This document shows, one piece after another, positions 39,064 through 49,354 of a DNA stretch of 64,000 bases (position 1 is the stretch's first letter; every line of letters begins with the position of its first letter). This DNA is from Pseudomonas graminis (lineage in GTDB: Bacteria; Pseudomonadota; Gammaproteobacteria; Pseudomonadales; Pseudomonadaceae). Made by a program: the position numbers and the translations under genes. The stretch lies in assembly GCF_001705435.1 (NCBI RefSeq), contig NZ_MDEN01000061.1, positions 1 to 64,000 on the forward strand. The letters run 5' to 3'. The notes beneath the pieces are model-generated. The model was not told the DNA's origin. It saw only the letters and a program-made list of their open reading frames with translations, and ran no database searches.

Positions 39064-40614
39064 ATGCGCTCTCTTACCCTCCATCTGAAAATCCTGATCG
39101 CGACCCTCGTCACGCTGGGCATCGCGATCACGGCTTACCAGATATTGGTGCTCGGCATTCCGGTGACCGAAGACGAAACCGACGACCTGTGGAACATCGA
39201 CGCCAAGGTCGAGTTCGTCGCCAACCCCAAGGACACGGTCAAGGTGCAGATGTACGTGCCACCACTGTCCCGGGATTACATCAGCCTCAATGAAAGCTTC
39301 ATCTCCAACAACTACGGCGTGAACGTCAATCGTGCCGACGGCAACCGCAAGGTCACCTGGTCCGCGCGCCGGGCCAACGGCAATCAGACGTTGTACTACC
39401 GGCTGGTGTTGACCAAGCGCTACAGCGGCGAGAAAGCCAAGATCAAAGGGCCGATCTTCCGCGACAGCATCGTTGTGGAAGGCCCGGAAAAAATCGCCGC
39501 CGACGCGCTGCTTGCGCCGATCCGGCAACATTCCGCCGACGTCGAAACCTTCGTCAGCGAAGCCATCAAGCGTGTCAACAATCTGAGCGACGACAACGTC
39601 AAGCTGCTGCTGGCCGGCGACACGTCGGTGCAGAACAAGGCGCGGATCACTGAAACCCTGCTGTCCATTGCCCACGTGCCGGTGGAGAAAGCCCATACCA
39701 TTCGCCTGGTCGCCGATCAGCCGCAGTCACCCGAACTGTGGCTGCGCAGCTTCAATGGCAAGGACTGGCTGTATTTCAATCCGGAAACCGGTGAAGCGGG
39801 CCTGCCCCAGGACCGCCTGCTGTGGTGGATCGGCAACGACAACCTGATCTCCGTGGAGGGTGGCAAAAAAGCCACCGTGAGTTTCAGCCTGAACAACAGC
39901 GAGATGAACGCGATTCGTCTGGCCAAGCTGACCGATGAAAGCACCGACGCCGACTTCCTCGAATACTCGCTGTACAGCCTGCCGCTGCAAACCCAGCAGA
40001 CCTTCATGATCATGGTGATGATCCCGATCGGCGTGCTGGTGATCCTGATCCTGCGCAACCTCGTAGGCCTGCAGACGCTGGGGACCTTCACCCCGGTGCT
40101 GATCGCGCTGGCGTTCCGCGAGACCCAGCTGGGCTTTGGCATCGTGCTGTTCACCATCATCACGGCGCTGGGCCTGTCCCTGCGCTCGTACCTCGAACAC
40201 CTGAAGCTGCAAATGCTGCCGAGGCTGTCGGTGGTGCTGACCTTCGTCGTGGTGCTGATTGCCGCCATCAGCCTGTTCAGTCACAAGCTGGGCCTTGAGC
40301 GCGGGTTGTCGGTCGCGCTGTTCCCGATGGTGATTCTGACCATGACCATCGAACGCCTGTCGATCACCTGGGAAGAACGCGGCGGCGGCCATGCGATGAA
40401 GGTCGCCATTGGCACGCTGTTCGCGGCGTCCCTGGCGCACATCATCATGAGCATCCCGGAGTTCATCTACTTCGTGTTCACCTTCCCGGCCATCCTGCTG
40501 ATCCTGGTGGGTTTCATGCTGGCGATGGGGCGTTATCGCGGTTATCGGCTGACCGAACTGGTCCGCTTCAAGGCCTTCCTCAAGGAAGACGCCGAGCGGG
40601 AAACCCATAAATGA
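39064..40614 (+). CDS. Inactive transglutaminase fused to seven-helix membrane domain
   Basis: A 516-residue protein. One N-terminal helix (about 5-28) leads to a periplasmic domain (about 30-310) of the inactive-transglutaminase family, and the C-terminal part (about 315-505) has about seven membrane helices (including MVMIPIGVLVILILRNLVG and FPAILLILVGFMLAMG). I see no Cys-His-Asp triad in the predicted domain. It overlaps the next gene by four bases. It probably holds or presents a peptide or amino-acid substrate for its two partners. Confidence 0.82.
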   Translation: MRSLTLHLKILIATLVTLGIAITAYQILVLGIPVTEDETDDLWNIDAKVEFVANPKDTVKVQMYVPPLSRDYISLNESFISNNYGVNVNRADGNRKVTWSARRANGNQTLYYRLVLTKRYSGEKAKIKGPIFRDSIVVEGPEKIAADALLAPIRQHSADVETFVSEAIKRVNNLSDDNVKLLLAGDTSVQNKARITETLLSIAHVPVEKAHTIRLVADQPQSPELWLRSFNGKDWLYFNPETGEAGLPQDRLLWWIGNDNLISVEGGKKATVSFSLNNSEMNAIRLAKLTDESTDADFLEYSLYSLPLQTQQTFMIMVMIPIGVLVILILRNLVGLQTLGTFTPVLIALAFRETQLGFGIVLFTIITALGLSLRSYLEHLKLQMLPRLSVVLTFVVVLIAAISLFSHKLGLERGLSVALFPMVILTMTIERLSITWEERGGGHAMKVAIGTLFAASLAHIIMSIPEFIYFVFTFPAILLILVGFMLAMGRYRGYRLTELVRFKAFLKEDAERETHK

Positions 40615-41582
40615 TCGGCTGGTGGAAAACCTGGAAGGCGCTGGAAGCCAAGGGGATCATGGGCATCAACCGGCGTAACGCCGACTACGTGCTCAAGTAC
40701 AACAAGCGCAGCCTCTACCCCATCGTCGATGACAAGATCATCACCAAGGAGCGGGCGATCGCGGCGGGCATTCACGTGCCCGAGATGTACGGGATCATTT
40801 CCACCGAGAAGGAAATCGACAAGCTCGACACGATCATCGGCGGGCGCAGCGATTTCGTCATCAAGCCGGCCAAGGGTGCAGGCGGCGACGGCATTCTGGT
40901 CATCGCCGACCGATTCGAAGAGCGTTTCCGCACGATTTCCGGGCGCATCATCAGCCACGACGAAATCGAGCATCAGATTTCCAGCATTCTCACCGGGCTG
41001 TATTCCCTGGGCGGCCACCGTGATCGCGCGCTCATCGAATACCGGGTTACGCCGGACCAGATTTTCAAGAGCATCAGTTACGAGGGCGTACCGGACATCC
41101 GCGTGATTGTGCTGATGGGGTACCCGGTGATGGCGATGCTGCGCCTGCCCACCCGGCAGTCCGGCGGCAAGGCCAACCTGCACCAGGGCGCCATCGGTGT
41201 CGGCGTCGATCTGGCGACCGGCCTGACGCTGCGCGGCACCTGGCTGAACAACATCATCAGCAAGCACCCCGACACCACCAACGCGGTGGATGGCGTGCAG
41301 CTGCCGAACTGGGACGGTTTCATGAAGCTCGCGGCAGAGTGCTACGAGCTGTGCGGCCTGGGTTATATCGGCGTCGACATGGTGCTGGACCAGGACCGCG
41401 GGCCGCTGATTCTGGAGCTGAATGCGCGGCCGGGGCTGAACATCCAGATCGCCAATGACTGCGGGCTGACTCACCGGACCGTGGCGGTGGAAAAGCGCCT
41501 CGAAGAGCTGGCGGCGGACGGTGTTCAGGAGAGCCCGGAAGAGCGGGTCAAGTTTGCCCAGGGGTTGTTTGGGCACGTTTGA
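40611..41582 (+). CDS. Alpha-L-glutamate ligase-like ATP-grasp protein
   Basis: A 323-residue ATP-grasp enzyme related to RimK. The ATP-binding lysine region is FVIKPAKGAGGDGILVI, and the metal-binding end is LGYIGVDMVLDQDRGPLILELNARPG. RimK-like ligases join glutamate or other amino acids to a carboxyl end. Acting with the retropepsin-like and inactive-transglutaminase proteins, it may add and remove amino acids on an envelope peptide or small molecule. Substrate unknown. Cytoplasmic, no signal peptide. Confidence 0.85.
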   Translation: MIGWWKTWKALEAKGIMGINRRNADYVLKYNKRSLYPIVDDKIITKERAIAAGIHVPEMYGIISTEKEIDKLDTIIGGRSDFVIKPAKGAGGDGILVIADRFEERFRTISGRIISHDEIEHQISSILTGLYSLGGHRDRALIEYRVTPDQIFKSISYEGVPDIRVIVLMGYPVMAMLRLPTRQSGGKANLHQGAIGVGVDLATGLTLRGTWLNNIISKHPDTTNAVDGVQLPNWDGFMKLAAECYELCGLGYIGVDMVLDQDRGPLILELNARPGLNIQIANDCGLTHRTVAVEKRLEELAADGVQESPEERVKFAQGLFGHV

Positions 41583-41639
41583 GTTGTGTCGATTGATCAG
41601 GCTGATCGGTGTTCGCCGACAAACTGATGGCGATCACAC

Positions 41640-41851
41640 CGGCCCCTTCCCGGCTAAAGCCGTTCCCACCAGGCAGCGCGTGCGGTCAATGGAATTGGCT
41701 GAAATGCCGACTGTGGGACCGGCTTTAGCCGGGAAAACGTCACGCGCCACACCGCAAAACGAATGGCGCCCCCACCGGCCCCTTCCCGGCTGAAGCCGGT
41801 CCTACCAAGCACCGCACACATTCGTAGGACCGGCTTTAGCCGGGAAGGCGT
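41640..41851. repeat. Cluster of four REP elements
   Basis: Four copies of the Pseudomonas REP palindrome (core CCGGCTTTAGCCGGGAA) alternate in orientation: about 41640-41671 (-), 41713-41741 (+), 41769-41807 (-), 41823-41851 (+). The repeated spacing and the shared flank CACACCGCAAAA after the plus copies suggest duplication of a REP pair. They fill most of the 414-base gap 41583-41996; its last 100 bases hold the promoter region of the uptake operon. Confidence 0.9.
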
Positions 41852-41996
41852 CAGGCGGCACACCGCAAAATTCAGCCCAATATTCCCGCCCACAACCTCC
41901 TGCCAAATGAAGATTCACCCCATGCGGCATTCCGTCCCTAGAGAACCCTCGCCTATCGCTGTATAGTTTTTTACATACCGAAACAACGAGCAACAG

Positions 41997-43016
41997 ATGT
42001 CTTCTGCCAAGCTGTATTCCCCTCTGTTGCTCAGCCTCTTGGCATTGATCGTGACGGCAGCCTGCGCGCTGTTATTGGGTCGCTATCACATCTCAATCCA
42101 CGAAATCAGCACGTTCATCGCAACGATGCTCGGCCTCAGCGACATGCCCGCCCAGCGCTATGACCTGCTTCACAGCCTGATCATCGAGGCGCGCCTGCCT
42201 CGGGTTATCGCAGCGGTTCTAGTGGGCGCCGGGCTTTCCGTCTCGGGCGCGGCGTATCAGGGCGTGTTTCGCAATCCGCTGGTGTCGCCGGGTTTGCTGG
42301 GGGTGTTGAGCGGTTGTGCGTTCGGCGCTGCGCTGGGGATCATCTGGCACCTGCCGCCTTTGGCCATTGCGCTGGTCGCCTGCATGACCGGGCTGATCGC
42401 CGTGGCGGTCGGTCTGGGCATCGCGCACATGTTCCACACCCCGTCGATCTTGCTGCTGGTGCTCGGCGGCATTGTCGCGAACGCCCTCTTCACCTCGCTG
42501 CTGTCCATCGCCCAATACATGGCCGATCCGGTGGATCAATTGCCGAGCATCGTCTATTGGCTGCTCGGCAGCCTCAGCGCCGTGGATGCTCAAGCACTGT
42601 GGATCATCGGCCCGATTCTGGCCGTGGCGATTGTGCTGTTGTGCCTGACGGGCCGCGCCATCGATGCGCTGTCCCTGAGTGATGACGAGGCCCTGAGCCT
42701 GGGCGTGCCGGTCGAGCAGATCCGTGGCGGCCTGATCGTGCTGACCACGCTGATCTGCGCACTCACTGTGAGTCTGGCGGGGATGGTCGGTTGGATCGGC
42801 TTGTTGATTCCGCATCTGGCGCGGCTGCTGGTCGGCCCCGGCAATGCGCGCTTGCTGCCCCTCAGCGCCTGCCTGGGCGGGATCTTCCTGCTGGCGGCCG
42901 ACGGCGTCGCTCGCAGCGTGTCGGCGGGAGAGATCCCCCTCGGCATCATCACCGAGCTGTTCGGCGCGATCGCCTTTGTGCTGGTGCTGCATCGCGTGCG
43001 CAAGGGTTGGCTATGA
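41997..43016 (+). CDS. FecCD-family ABC permease for metal chelates
   Basis: A 339-residue permease with about ten helices. RLPRVIAAVLVGAGLSVSGAAYQGVFRNPLVSP (residues about 64-97) and GWIGLLIPHLARLLVGP are the FecCD/BtuC hallmarks. A single gene probably forms a homodimer. First gene of a four-gene uptake operon; the ATPase overlaps it by four bases. Substrate: ferric siderophore, haem, cobalamin or another metal chelate. Confidence 0.9.
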   Translation: MSSAKLYSPLLLSLLALIVTAACALLLGRYHISIHEISTFIATMLGLSDMPAQRYDLLHSLIIEARLPRVIAAVLVGAGLSVSGAAYQGVFRNPLVSPGLLGVLSGCAFGAALGIIWHLPPLAIALVACMTGLIAVAVGLGIAHMFHTPSILLLVLGGIVANALFTSLLSIAQYMADPVDQLPSIVYWLLGSLSAVDAQALWIIGPILAVAIVLLCLTGRAIDALSLSDDEALSLGVPVEQIRGGLIVLTTLICALTVSLAGMVGWIGLLIPHLARLLVGPGNARLLPLSACLGGIFLLAADGVARSVSAGEIPLGIITELFGAIAFVLVLHRVRKGWL

Positions 43017-43777
43017 AACGCTTGCAGGCCCGTCAACTGAGCTATCGAATCGGCGACCGCGTGATCCTCGATAACGTCTCGCTGGACATCGCCGCCGGCG
43101 ACAACATCGCCCTCCTGGGGGCCAACGGCGCCGGAAAAAGCACGTTGATGAAACTGCTGCTGGGGTTGCTGACACCCCACGCCGGCGAGGTGCTGCTCGA
43201 CGGCCAACCGATGCGCTCGATGAAGCGCCGTGCCATTGCCCGGCAGATTGCCTACGTACCTCAGAGCCATGTGCCGAGCTTTCCGTTCAGCGTCGCCCAC
43301 ATCGTTGGGCAGGGGCGATTGCCCAGCGTGGGCCTGGGCCATGCACCGAGCCGCGACGACAAGACCTCTGTGCAGCAGGCCCTGACCGACCTGGGCATCC
43401 TTCATCTAAGTGAACGGCCGTACACCGAGCTGTCCGGCGGCGAGCGTCAGTTAGTGCTGATCGCCCGGGCCATGGTCCAGCGCGCCAATACCATCATTCT
43501 TGATGAGCCGGTCACCGGCCTCGACTACGGCCATCAGCTGCGCCTGCTGGCCTTGCTCAAGCGCCTCGCCGCCCAAGGCATCAGCATTTTGTCCAGCACC
43601 CATCGCCCTGAACACGCTCTTGCCTCGGCCAATCGCGTGCTGGTCCTGCACGACGGCCGACTCATCGCCGACGGCGCCCCCCACGACGTCATCGACAGCG
43701 CGCTCATGGCGCGTCTTTACCAGGTCGCCGTCGAGCAGATCGACAGCAGCGGCCACCGCTTTTTCATTCCTTGCTGA
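43013..43777 (+). CDS. ABC transporter ATP-binding protein (FecE/BtuD type)
   Basis: A 254-residue ATPase. Walker A is GANGAGKST, the signature is LSGGERQ, Walker B is TIILDEPVTG with the following Asp, and the switch His is in SSTHRPEHA. It overlaps the permease by four bases and powers the same importer. Confidence 0.93.
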   Translation: MKRLQARQLSYRIGDRVILDNVSLDIAAGDNIALLGANGAGKSTLMKLLLGLLTPHAGEVLLDGQPMRSMKRRAIARQIAYVPQSHVPSFPFSVAHIVGQGRLPSVGLGHAPSRDDKTSVQQALTDLGILHLSERPYTELSGGERQLVLIARAMVQRANTIILDEPVTGLDYGHQLRLLALLKRLAAQGISILSSTHRPEHALASANRVLVLHDGRLIADGAPHDVIDSALMARLYQVAVEQIDSSGHRFFIPC

Positions 43778-43785
43778 GTGTTTGC

Positions 43786-45897
43786 ATGACCCGATCCCTT
43801 TCCACGCGCCTGGCCTTTGCGCCACTCTTGTTCGGCGGCTTCGCCCAGGTCAGCCTGGCCCAAGAAATGACCCTGGCGCCGCTGGACATCAGTGCCGAAC
43901 AGTCGATTGCCGATCAGGCGCGGGAGAAGTCGGCGACCCTCGGCCCGATGGGTGAGCGCAGGCTGCTGGACACGCCCTATTCCATTAGCGTGCTGTCCTC
44001 GGACCTGATCGACAGCCAGCAGCTCAAGAGCTTCAAGGACATCATCCGCTACATGCCTTCCGTGCAGGCCGACGGCGCCCGGCCGCAAACCCGGGGCCTG
44101 CAGGGCAGCGTGGTGCAGAACAGCCGGCTGGACGGCCTCAATGTGGTGTCGACCACCGATTACCCGGCCGAGCAACTGGGCGGCGTCGAAGTGCTGAGCG
44201 GACTGTCGGGGTCGCTGTATGGCCCGGCGAATCCGGCCGGCACCTTCAACCTGCTGTCGAAACGCCCGACCGATTTCACCCGCAATCGAGTGACCCTCGG
44301 CGTAGGCACCGGGCTGACCTGGCCCAAGGCCGCAGACCTGAGCGGCCCGTTCGACCCGGACGGCAAGATCAAATACCGCCTGAACGTGGCCGACGAGCAA
44401 GGCCACAGCTATGCCCCCGGCAGCACCTTGCGTAGGCAACTGGTGAGCCTCGCCACGGATTTCCAGATCGGTGACGACAGCGTCATCGAGACCAGCGTCA
44501 GCCACTACAGCTATCTATCCAAGGGCCTGCCCGGCAAGTTCGCCGTCGCCTCGGGCGTGACGCTGCCCCACGCGCCGGACCCGACCCGCAGCAATCTCGG
44601 GCAGAATTATTCCGGCGACAACAACACCACGGACACCGCCAGCACGCATTTCAAGCATGACTTCGACGGCAACTGGAAACTCGACATCGGCGCGCTGCGG
44701 CAGATCGCCGACCGCGAGTCCACCGCGGTCACCAACACGCTGATCAACAACGCCGGCACCTATCGCAGCTCGGTGGCAAGCGCGACCGCCAGCCGCTTCA
44801 CCATCAACAGCTATCTGGCCAACCTCAACGGCAGCGTCTACACCGCCGGCATTCGCCACGACCTGACCGTCGGTGTCACCGGTTTCGACTGGGACAACTA
44901 CAACCCCGTGAACGGCGGCACGAAGACCTTGGGCAGCGCCTCATTAAGCAATCCGGTCGGCTTCGACGAGCCTGACTTCCCCGACTTCACCGATCGATAC
45001 CACTCGGCCAACGCCCGCCAGCATTCCTTCGTACTGGGCGACACCCTGACCTTCACGCCGAAATGGAGCCTGATGCTCAGCGGCAGCCAGAGCCGTTTGA
45101 CCGCCGACAACTATTCTCAAGCAGGCGTCCACACGTCATCCCAAGACTCGGGCATCAGCACGGCGACCAGCGTGATGTACAAGCCGGTGGACGACCTGAC
45201 GCTGTACCTGACGTACGCCGACAGCCTGCAACAGGGTGACAGTGCGGCGGCCGGCAGCAGCAACGCCGGGGCGATCCTGTCGCCGTACCGCAGTCGCATG
45301 TGGGAGCTGGGTGGCAAATGGGTCGCGCGCGGGGTCAACCTGTCGCTGGCAGCGTTCCAGATCAAGCGGCCCTTCGCCTACACCCAGGCGGATAACGTCT
45401 ACGCCGTGGCGGGTGATCAGCGCAATCGCGGGGTGGAATTCCTCGCCGACGGCGACCTGAGCCAGAATCTCAAGCTGTTCGGCGGCATCACCTGGCTGGA
45501 CCCGAAGCTGCTGTCCACCGGCAACGACAGCACCGAAGACACGCGCATCGTCGGGCTGTCTCGGGTCACTGCCAGCCTGCTGACCGAATACCGCATCGAC
45601 CAGGTGCCGGGCCTCGCCGTCAACCTCAACGCCCGTTACGCCAGCGCGCGCCCCACCGATGACAGCAACGATCACTGGGTGGGCAGCTACACAACCTTCG
45701 ACGCCGGCGCCAGCTACAGCACCCGGTTGATGAAACGCGACACGGTCTACCGCCTCGAAGTCACCAACCTGGCCAACGAACGCTACTGGACCAACATCGT
45801 CCCCGGCGGGCTGAACGGCTATACCGGTGCCGGGCAAGCCAGCGCCACCCCGGCCGCGCCGCGCATGGTGCAGGCGTCGATTCAGGTGGACCTGTGA
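43786..45897 (+). CDS. TonB-dependent outer membrane receptor
   Basis: A 703-residue receptor. A signal peptide (cut near VSLAQ) is followed directly by the plug (ERRLLDTPYSISVLSSDLID, QTRGLQGSVVQNSRLDGLN) without the N-terminal signalling domain of surface-signalling receptors. The 22-strand barrel ends with VQASIQVDL. It resembles siderophore receptors of the FhuE/FpvA superfamily without clear substrate marks. Eight bases after the ATPase gene and overlapping the binding-protein gene. Confidence 0.9.
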   Translation: MTRSLSTRLAFAPLLFGGFAQVSLAQEMTLAPLDISAEQSIADQAREKSATLGPMGERRLLDTPYSISVLSSDLIDSQQLKSFKDIIRYMPSVQADGARPQTRGLQGSVVQNSRLDGLNVVSTTDYPAEQLGGVEVLSGLSGSLYGPANPAGTFNLLSKRPTDFTRNRVTLGVGTGLTWPKAADLSGPFDPDGKIKYRLNVADEQGHSYAPGSTLRRQLVSLATDFQIGDDSVIETSVSHYSYLSKGLPGKFAVASGVTLPHAPDPTRSNLGQNYSGDNNTTDTASTHFKHDFDGNWKLDIGALRQIADRESTAVTNTLINNAGTYRSSVASATASRFTINSYLANLNGSVYTAGIRHDLTVGVTGFDWDNYNPVNGGTKTLGSASLSNPVGFDEPDFPDFTDRYHSANARQHSFVLGDTLTFTPKWSLMLSGSQSRLTADNYSQAGVHTSSQDSGISTATSVMYKPVDDLTLYLTYADSLQQGDSAAAGSSNAGAILSPYRSRMWELGGKWVARGVNLSLAAFQIKRPFAYTQADNVYAVAGDQRNRGVEFLADGDLSQNLKLFGGITWLDPKLLSTGNDSTEDTRIVGLSRVTASLLTEYRIDQVPGLAVNLNARYASARPTDDSNDHWVGSYTTFDAGASYSTRLMKRDTVYRLEVTNLANERYWTNIVPGGLNGYTGAGQASATPAAPRMVQASIQVDL

Positions 45898-46982
45898 ACA
45901 GGCGGCGGGGCGGCATGGGTCGTTTGCTGAGCGGTTTGCTGCTGGTCAGCCTGAGTGCCAGCGCCTTCGCTGATCCGGGCGACGAGGGCCAGACCATTCA
46001 GGCCAGCCGGCTGAAACCCAGGCAGGTGGAGGAGGATGGCGGACAACAGGTCAACGTCCCGGCAGCACCCGCCCGCATCGCTGACGCCTGGTATGCCCAC
46101 CATGTGCTGCTGATGACGCTGGGGGCCGGTTCGCGCATCGTTGCGACGGTCAACCACCCTGAAAGCCAACCGTGGATGTTCAAGATCCTGCCAACGCTGA
46201 ACCAGGCCACGGCCATCCAGGGCACGGCGTTCAATGCCGAGAGCTTGCTGGCCGAGCACGTCGATCTGGTGTTCACCGCCCTCGGCGACCGTCAGGCCAT
46301 CGCCTATCGACAGCTGGGCCTGCCGGTCATGCAGATGGGCTACACCGACCTGGCCGGGTTGAAACGCTCGATGCTCAACACCGCTCAAGCCCTTGGCGGC
46401 ACAGAACCCGGCGTTCGGGCCATTGCTTACAACAGATTTCTGGATCAGCAATTGGCAGCAGTCAATCGCGTGGTCGCGGGTATCCCGGCGGAGCAGCGGC
46501 CCAAGGTGCTGCACATCGCCTCGGTCAATCCGCTGAAAGTGGACGGCGCCGACACGCTGATCGACGACTGGATCAAGCTCGCCGGAGGCCGCAATGCCGC
46601 GACGGGACTCAAGGGCAACCTGCAAATCGTGTCGGCAGAGCAGTTGCTGGCCTGGCAGCCGGATGTCGTCATTCTCGCTGCCAACGCAGGCCGGCTGGAC
46701 CAAGCAGCGCAACCGCAACTGCTGAACCAGCTTGAGGCCGTGCGCAACGGGCGCGTCCTGCGCAACCCGGCCGGAGTTTTTCCGTGGGATCGGTACGGCA
46801 CCGAAGTGGCGCTTCAGGTCCCGTGGGCGGCGCAGCAGTTGCATCCTGCTTTGTTCCGGGACGTGGACATGGCGGCACAGACGATGGACTTCTACCGGCG
46901 CTTTTTCGATTACCCGCTGACGCCGGAGGAGGCCCAACGAATTTTGCACGGTGAGCCGCCAGCGACTGCGCCTTCCCCCTAG
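45894..46982 (+). CDS. Periplasmic metal-chelate binding protein (PBP2/BtuF-FecB-like)
   Basis: A 362-residue binding protein with a signal peptide (cut near SASAFAD), starting at a GTG that overlaps the receptor stop. The type III fold segments include ARIADAWYAHHVLLMTLGAG, LLAEHVDLVFTALGDRQA and LLAWQPDVVILAAN. Adjacent histidines (AHH) and the TVNHPESQPW stretch could touch metal. It delivers the ligand to the FecCD permease. The ligand cannot be named from sequence. Confidence 0.85.
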   Translation: MNRRRGGMGRLLSGLLLVSLSASAFADPGDEGQTIQASRLKPRQVEEDGGQQVNVPAAPARIADAWYAHHVLLMTLGAGSRIVATVNHPESQPWMFKILPTLNQATAIQGTAFNAESLLAEHVDLVFTALGDRQAIAYRQLGLPVMQMGYTDLAGLKRSMLNTAQALGGTEPGVRAIAYNRFLDQQLAAVNRVVAGIPAEQRPKVLHIASVNPLKVDGADTLIDDWIKLAGGRNAATGLKGNLQIVSAEQLLAWQPDVVILAANAGRLDQAAQPQLLNQLEAVRNGRVLRNPAGVFPWDRYGTEVALQVPWAAQQLHPALFRDVDMAAQTMDFYRRFFDYPLTPEEAQRILHGEPPATAPSP

Positions 46983-47043
46983 GACTCGCCCTTGGGGAAG
47001 ACTACAATCGCCGTCCTCGCGCACTGACTGATCCACGCCTCGC

Positions 47044-48387
47044 ATGCCAACTTGCTCTGTACACCCACTGCCCTATTACGCCGACCCCAGCGGTTACTTC
47101 GCCCACGTGCGCGGTGCCCCGGGCGCCGTGCTGCTGGACAGCGGTCGCCCGACGGCGGACCGTGGCCGCTTCGATCTGATCAGCGCCTGGCCGCTGGAAA
47201 CCCTGCAGCCGGTGGCGGACGAATCCGGTCCGGGCTTTCTCCAGCGCCTGCGTGAATCACTGGCTCGGCTCGGTGAAGCTGATCTGCCCGAGCACTGCGC
47301 GCTGCCGTTCGCCGGTGGGTTGATCGGTTACTTGGCGTATGACTTCGGCCGTCTGTTCGAGCCCCTGCCCGATCAGGCCATCGATGACCTGCACCTGCCC
47401 GCCGCGCGGTTGGGCCTCTACGCCTGGGCGCTGGTCAGCGATCACCACGACCACACCAGCCAGTTGGTGTTTCACCCCGCCCTTGATCACGCCGAACGCC
47501 AGCGTCTGATCGCGCTGTTCGAGCAACCCGTGGCGCAACCGGCACCATCGTTCACGCTGACAGCGCCCTTCGCGCCGGACATCAATGCCGAGCAGTACCG
47601 GCAGGCCATCGAGCGGATTCACGCCTACATTCAGGCCGGCGACTGCTATCAGGTCAATTTCGCCCAGCGCTTTCGGGCGCAGTACCTCGGTGATCCGTGG
47701 GCGGCGTATCAAGCACTGCGGGTGGCCTGCCCCACGCCGTTCGCCGGGTATCTGGCCCTGCCAGAGGGGGATGCGGTGTTGAGCCTGTCGCCGGAGCGGT
47801 TCGTCAAAGTCAGTCAGCGTCAGGTCGAGACCCGGCCGATCAAAGGCACGCGGCCGAGAGGGCGAGATGCCGTTGAGGACGCCGCATTAGCTCAAGCGCT
47901 GCTTGCGAGTGCGAAAGACCGCGCCGAGAACCTGATGATCGTCGACCTGCTGCGCAACGATCTCGGCCGGACCTGCCGGATCGGTTCAGTGAAGGTGCCG
48001 GAGCTGTTCAGTCTCGAGAGCTATCCCAACGTGCATCACCTGGTCAGCGCCGTCACCGGCGAATTGGCCGACGGCAAGGACGCGCTGGACCTGATTGGCG
48101 GCAGTTTTCCCGGCGGCTCGATCACCGGCGCGCCGAAGATCCGCGCGATGCAGATCATCGACGAACTGGAGCCCAACCGTCGCGCCTTGTATTGCGGCTC
48201 GTTGATGTACCTGGACGTGCGCGGCAGCATGGACAGCTCCATCGCCATCCGCAGTCTGCTGGCAAAAGACGGCCAGGTTGCGTGTTGGGGCGGCGGCGGG
48301 ATCGTCGCTGATTCGCAGTGGGAGGCGGAATATCAGGAGACCTTCACCAAGGTGCGGGTGCTGATGGAGACGCTGGAGGGGATGTGA
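47044..48387 (+). CDS. pabB: Aminodeoxychorismate synthase component I
   Basis: A 447-residue chorismate-utilising enzyme. With PabA glutaminase it converts chorismate to 4-amino-4-deoxychorismate for folate. Key motifs are [14 protein letters not shown] (with the lysine that marks ADC and anthranilate synthases), [13 protein letters not shown] and [20 protein letters not shown]. It is near the normal length of E. coli PabB (453). Confidence 0.94.
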   Translation: MPTCSVHPLPYYADPSGYFAHVRGAPGAVLLDSGRPTADRGRFDLISAWPLETLQPVADESGPGFLQRLRESLARLGEADLPEHCALPFAGGLIGYLAYDFGRLFEPLPDQAIDDLHLPAARLGLYAWALVSDHHDHTSQLVFHPALDHAERQRLIALFEQPVAQPAPSFTLTAPFAPDINAEQYRQAIERIHAYIQAGDCYQVNFAQRFRAQYLGDPWAAYQALRVACPTPFAGYLALPEGDAVLSLSPERFVKVSQRQVETRPIKGTRPRGRDAVEDAALAQALLASAKDRAENLMIVDLLRNDLGRTCRIGSVKVPELFSLESYPNVHHLVSAVTGELADGKDALDLIGGSFPGGSITGAPKIRAMQIIDELEPNRRALYCGSLMYLDVRGSMDSSIAIRSLLAKDGQVACWGGGGIVADSQWEAEYQETFTKVRVLMETLEGM

Positions 48388-48607
48388 TCGGGACGGTGAA
48401 CCTGTCCGTTTCGGGTGGCAGCCTTTAGGTGATGTATGGCGGGGAATGCAACCCTGTGGGAGTGACCGGGGTGGCGACCCGACAGGTTTGCCGCCCGCCA
48501 AAGCACCCGTGCTCTCCTCGCTTTCAGCCAAACGGCCCGACGTTTTTTGTTACCATCTGCGCCATTACGAGCGCCTAAGCGCCAGCCCTGATCAGGAACC
48601 CGCCCAG

Positions 48608-49342
48608 ATGAACCACCCTTTTGACGTTGACGACATCGCCGCCACCTTCGCCAGCAAATCCCCGTCCGACATCCTCAAATTTGCCTTCCAGCACTTCGGC
48701 GATGACCTGTGGATTTCCTTCAGTGGCGCGGAAGACGTGGTGCTGGTGGACATGGCCTGGAAAATCAACAAGAACGTCAAGGTATTCAGCCTGGACACCG
48801 GCCGGCTGCACCCGGAGACCTATCGCTTCATCGATCAGGTCCGCGAGCAGTACAAAATCGACATCGACATCGTCAGCCCGGACCGCGAAAAACTGGAGCC
48901 GATGGTCAAGGAAAAGGGCTTGTTCAGCTTCTACCGCGACGGCCATGGCGAGTGCTGCGGGATCCGCAAGATCGAGCCGTTGCGCCGCAAGCTGTCCGGC
49001 GTGAGCGCTTGGGCCACCGGTCAGCGTCGGGATCAGAGCCCGAGCACGCGCAACAACGTCGCCGTAGTGGAAATCGACAGCGCCTTCTCGACCCCGGAAC
49101 GCACGCTGTACAAATTCAACCCGCTCGCCCAGATGAGCAGCGCCGACGTGTGGAACTACATCCGCATGCTCGAACTGCCGTTCAACAGCCTGCACGAGCG
49201 CGGCTTCATCAGCATCGGCTGCGAACCCTGCACGCGCCCTGTTCTACCGAATCAGCACGAACGCGAAGGCCGCTGGTGGTGGGAAGAAGCGACGCAGAAG
49301 GAATGCGGGCTGCATGCCGGGAATATGATCGCGAAGGGATAG
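48608..49342 (+). CDS. cysH: APS reductase of sulfate assimilation
   Basis: A 244-residue assimilatory reductase. The [4Fe-4S] ligands are the pairs CC in [10 protein letters not shown] and CxxC in GCEPCTR, which mark it as using adenylylsulfate (APS) rather than PAPS. The catalytic cysteine is in KECGLHAG. The start at 48608 avoids a long tail. It converges with cysB, the activator of the cysteine regulon. Confidence 0.94.
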   Translation: MNHPFDVDDIAATFASKSPSDILKFAFQHFGDDLWISFSGAEDVVLVDMAWKINKNVKVFSLDTGRLHPETYRFIDQVREQYKIDIDIVSPDREKLEPMVKEKGLFSFYRDGHGECCGIRKIEPLRRKLSGVSAWATGQRRDQSPSTRNNVAVVEIDSAFSTPERTLYKFNPLAQMSSADVWNYIRMLELPFNSLHERGFISIGCEPCTRPVLPNQHEREGRWWWEEATQKECGLHAGNMIAKG

Positions 49343-49354
49343 AGGAGCAGCGCT

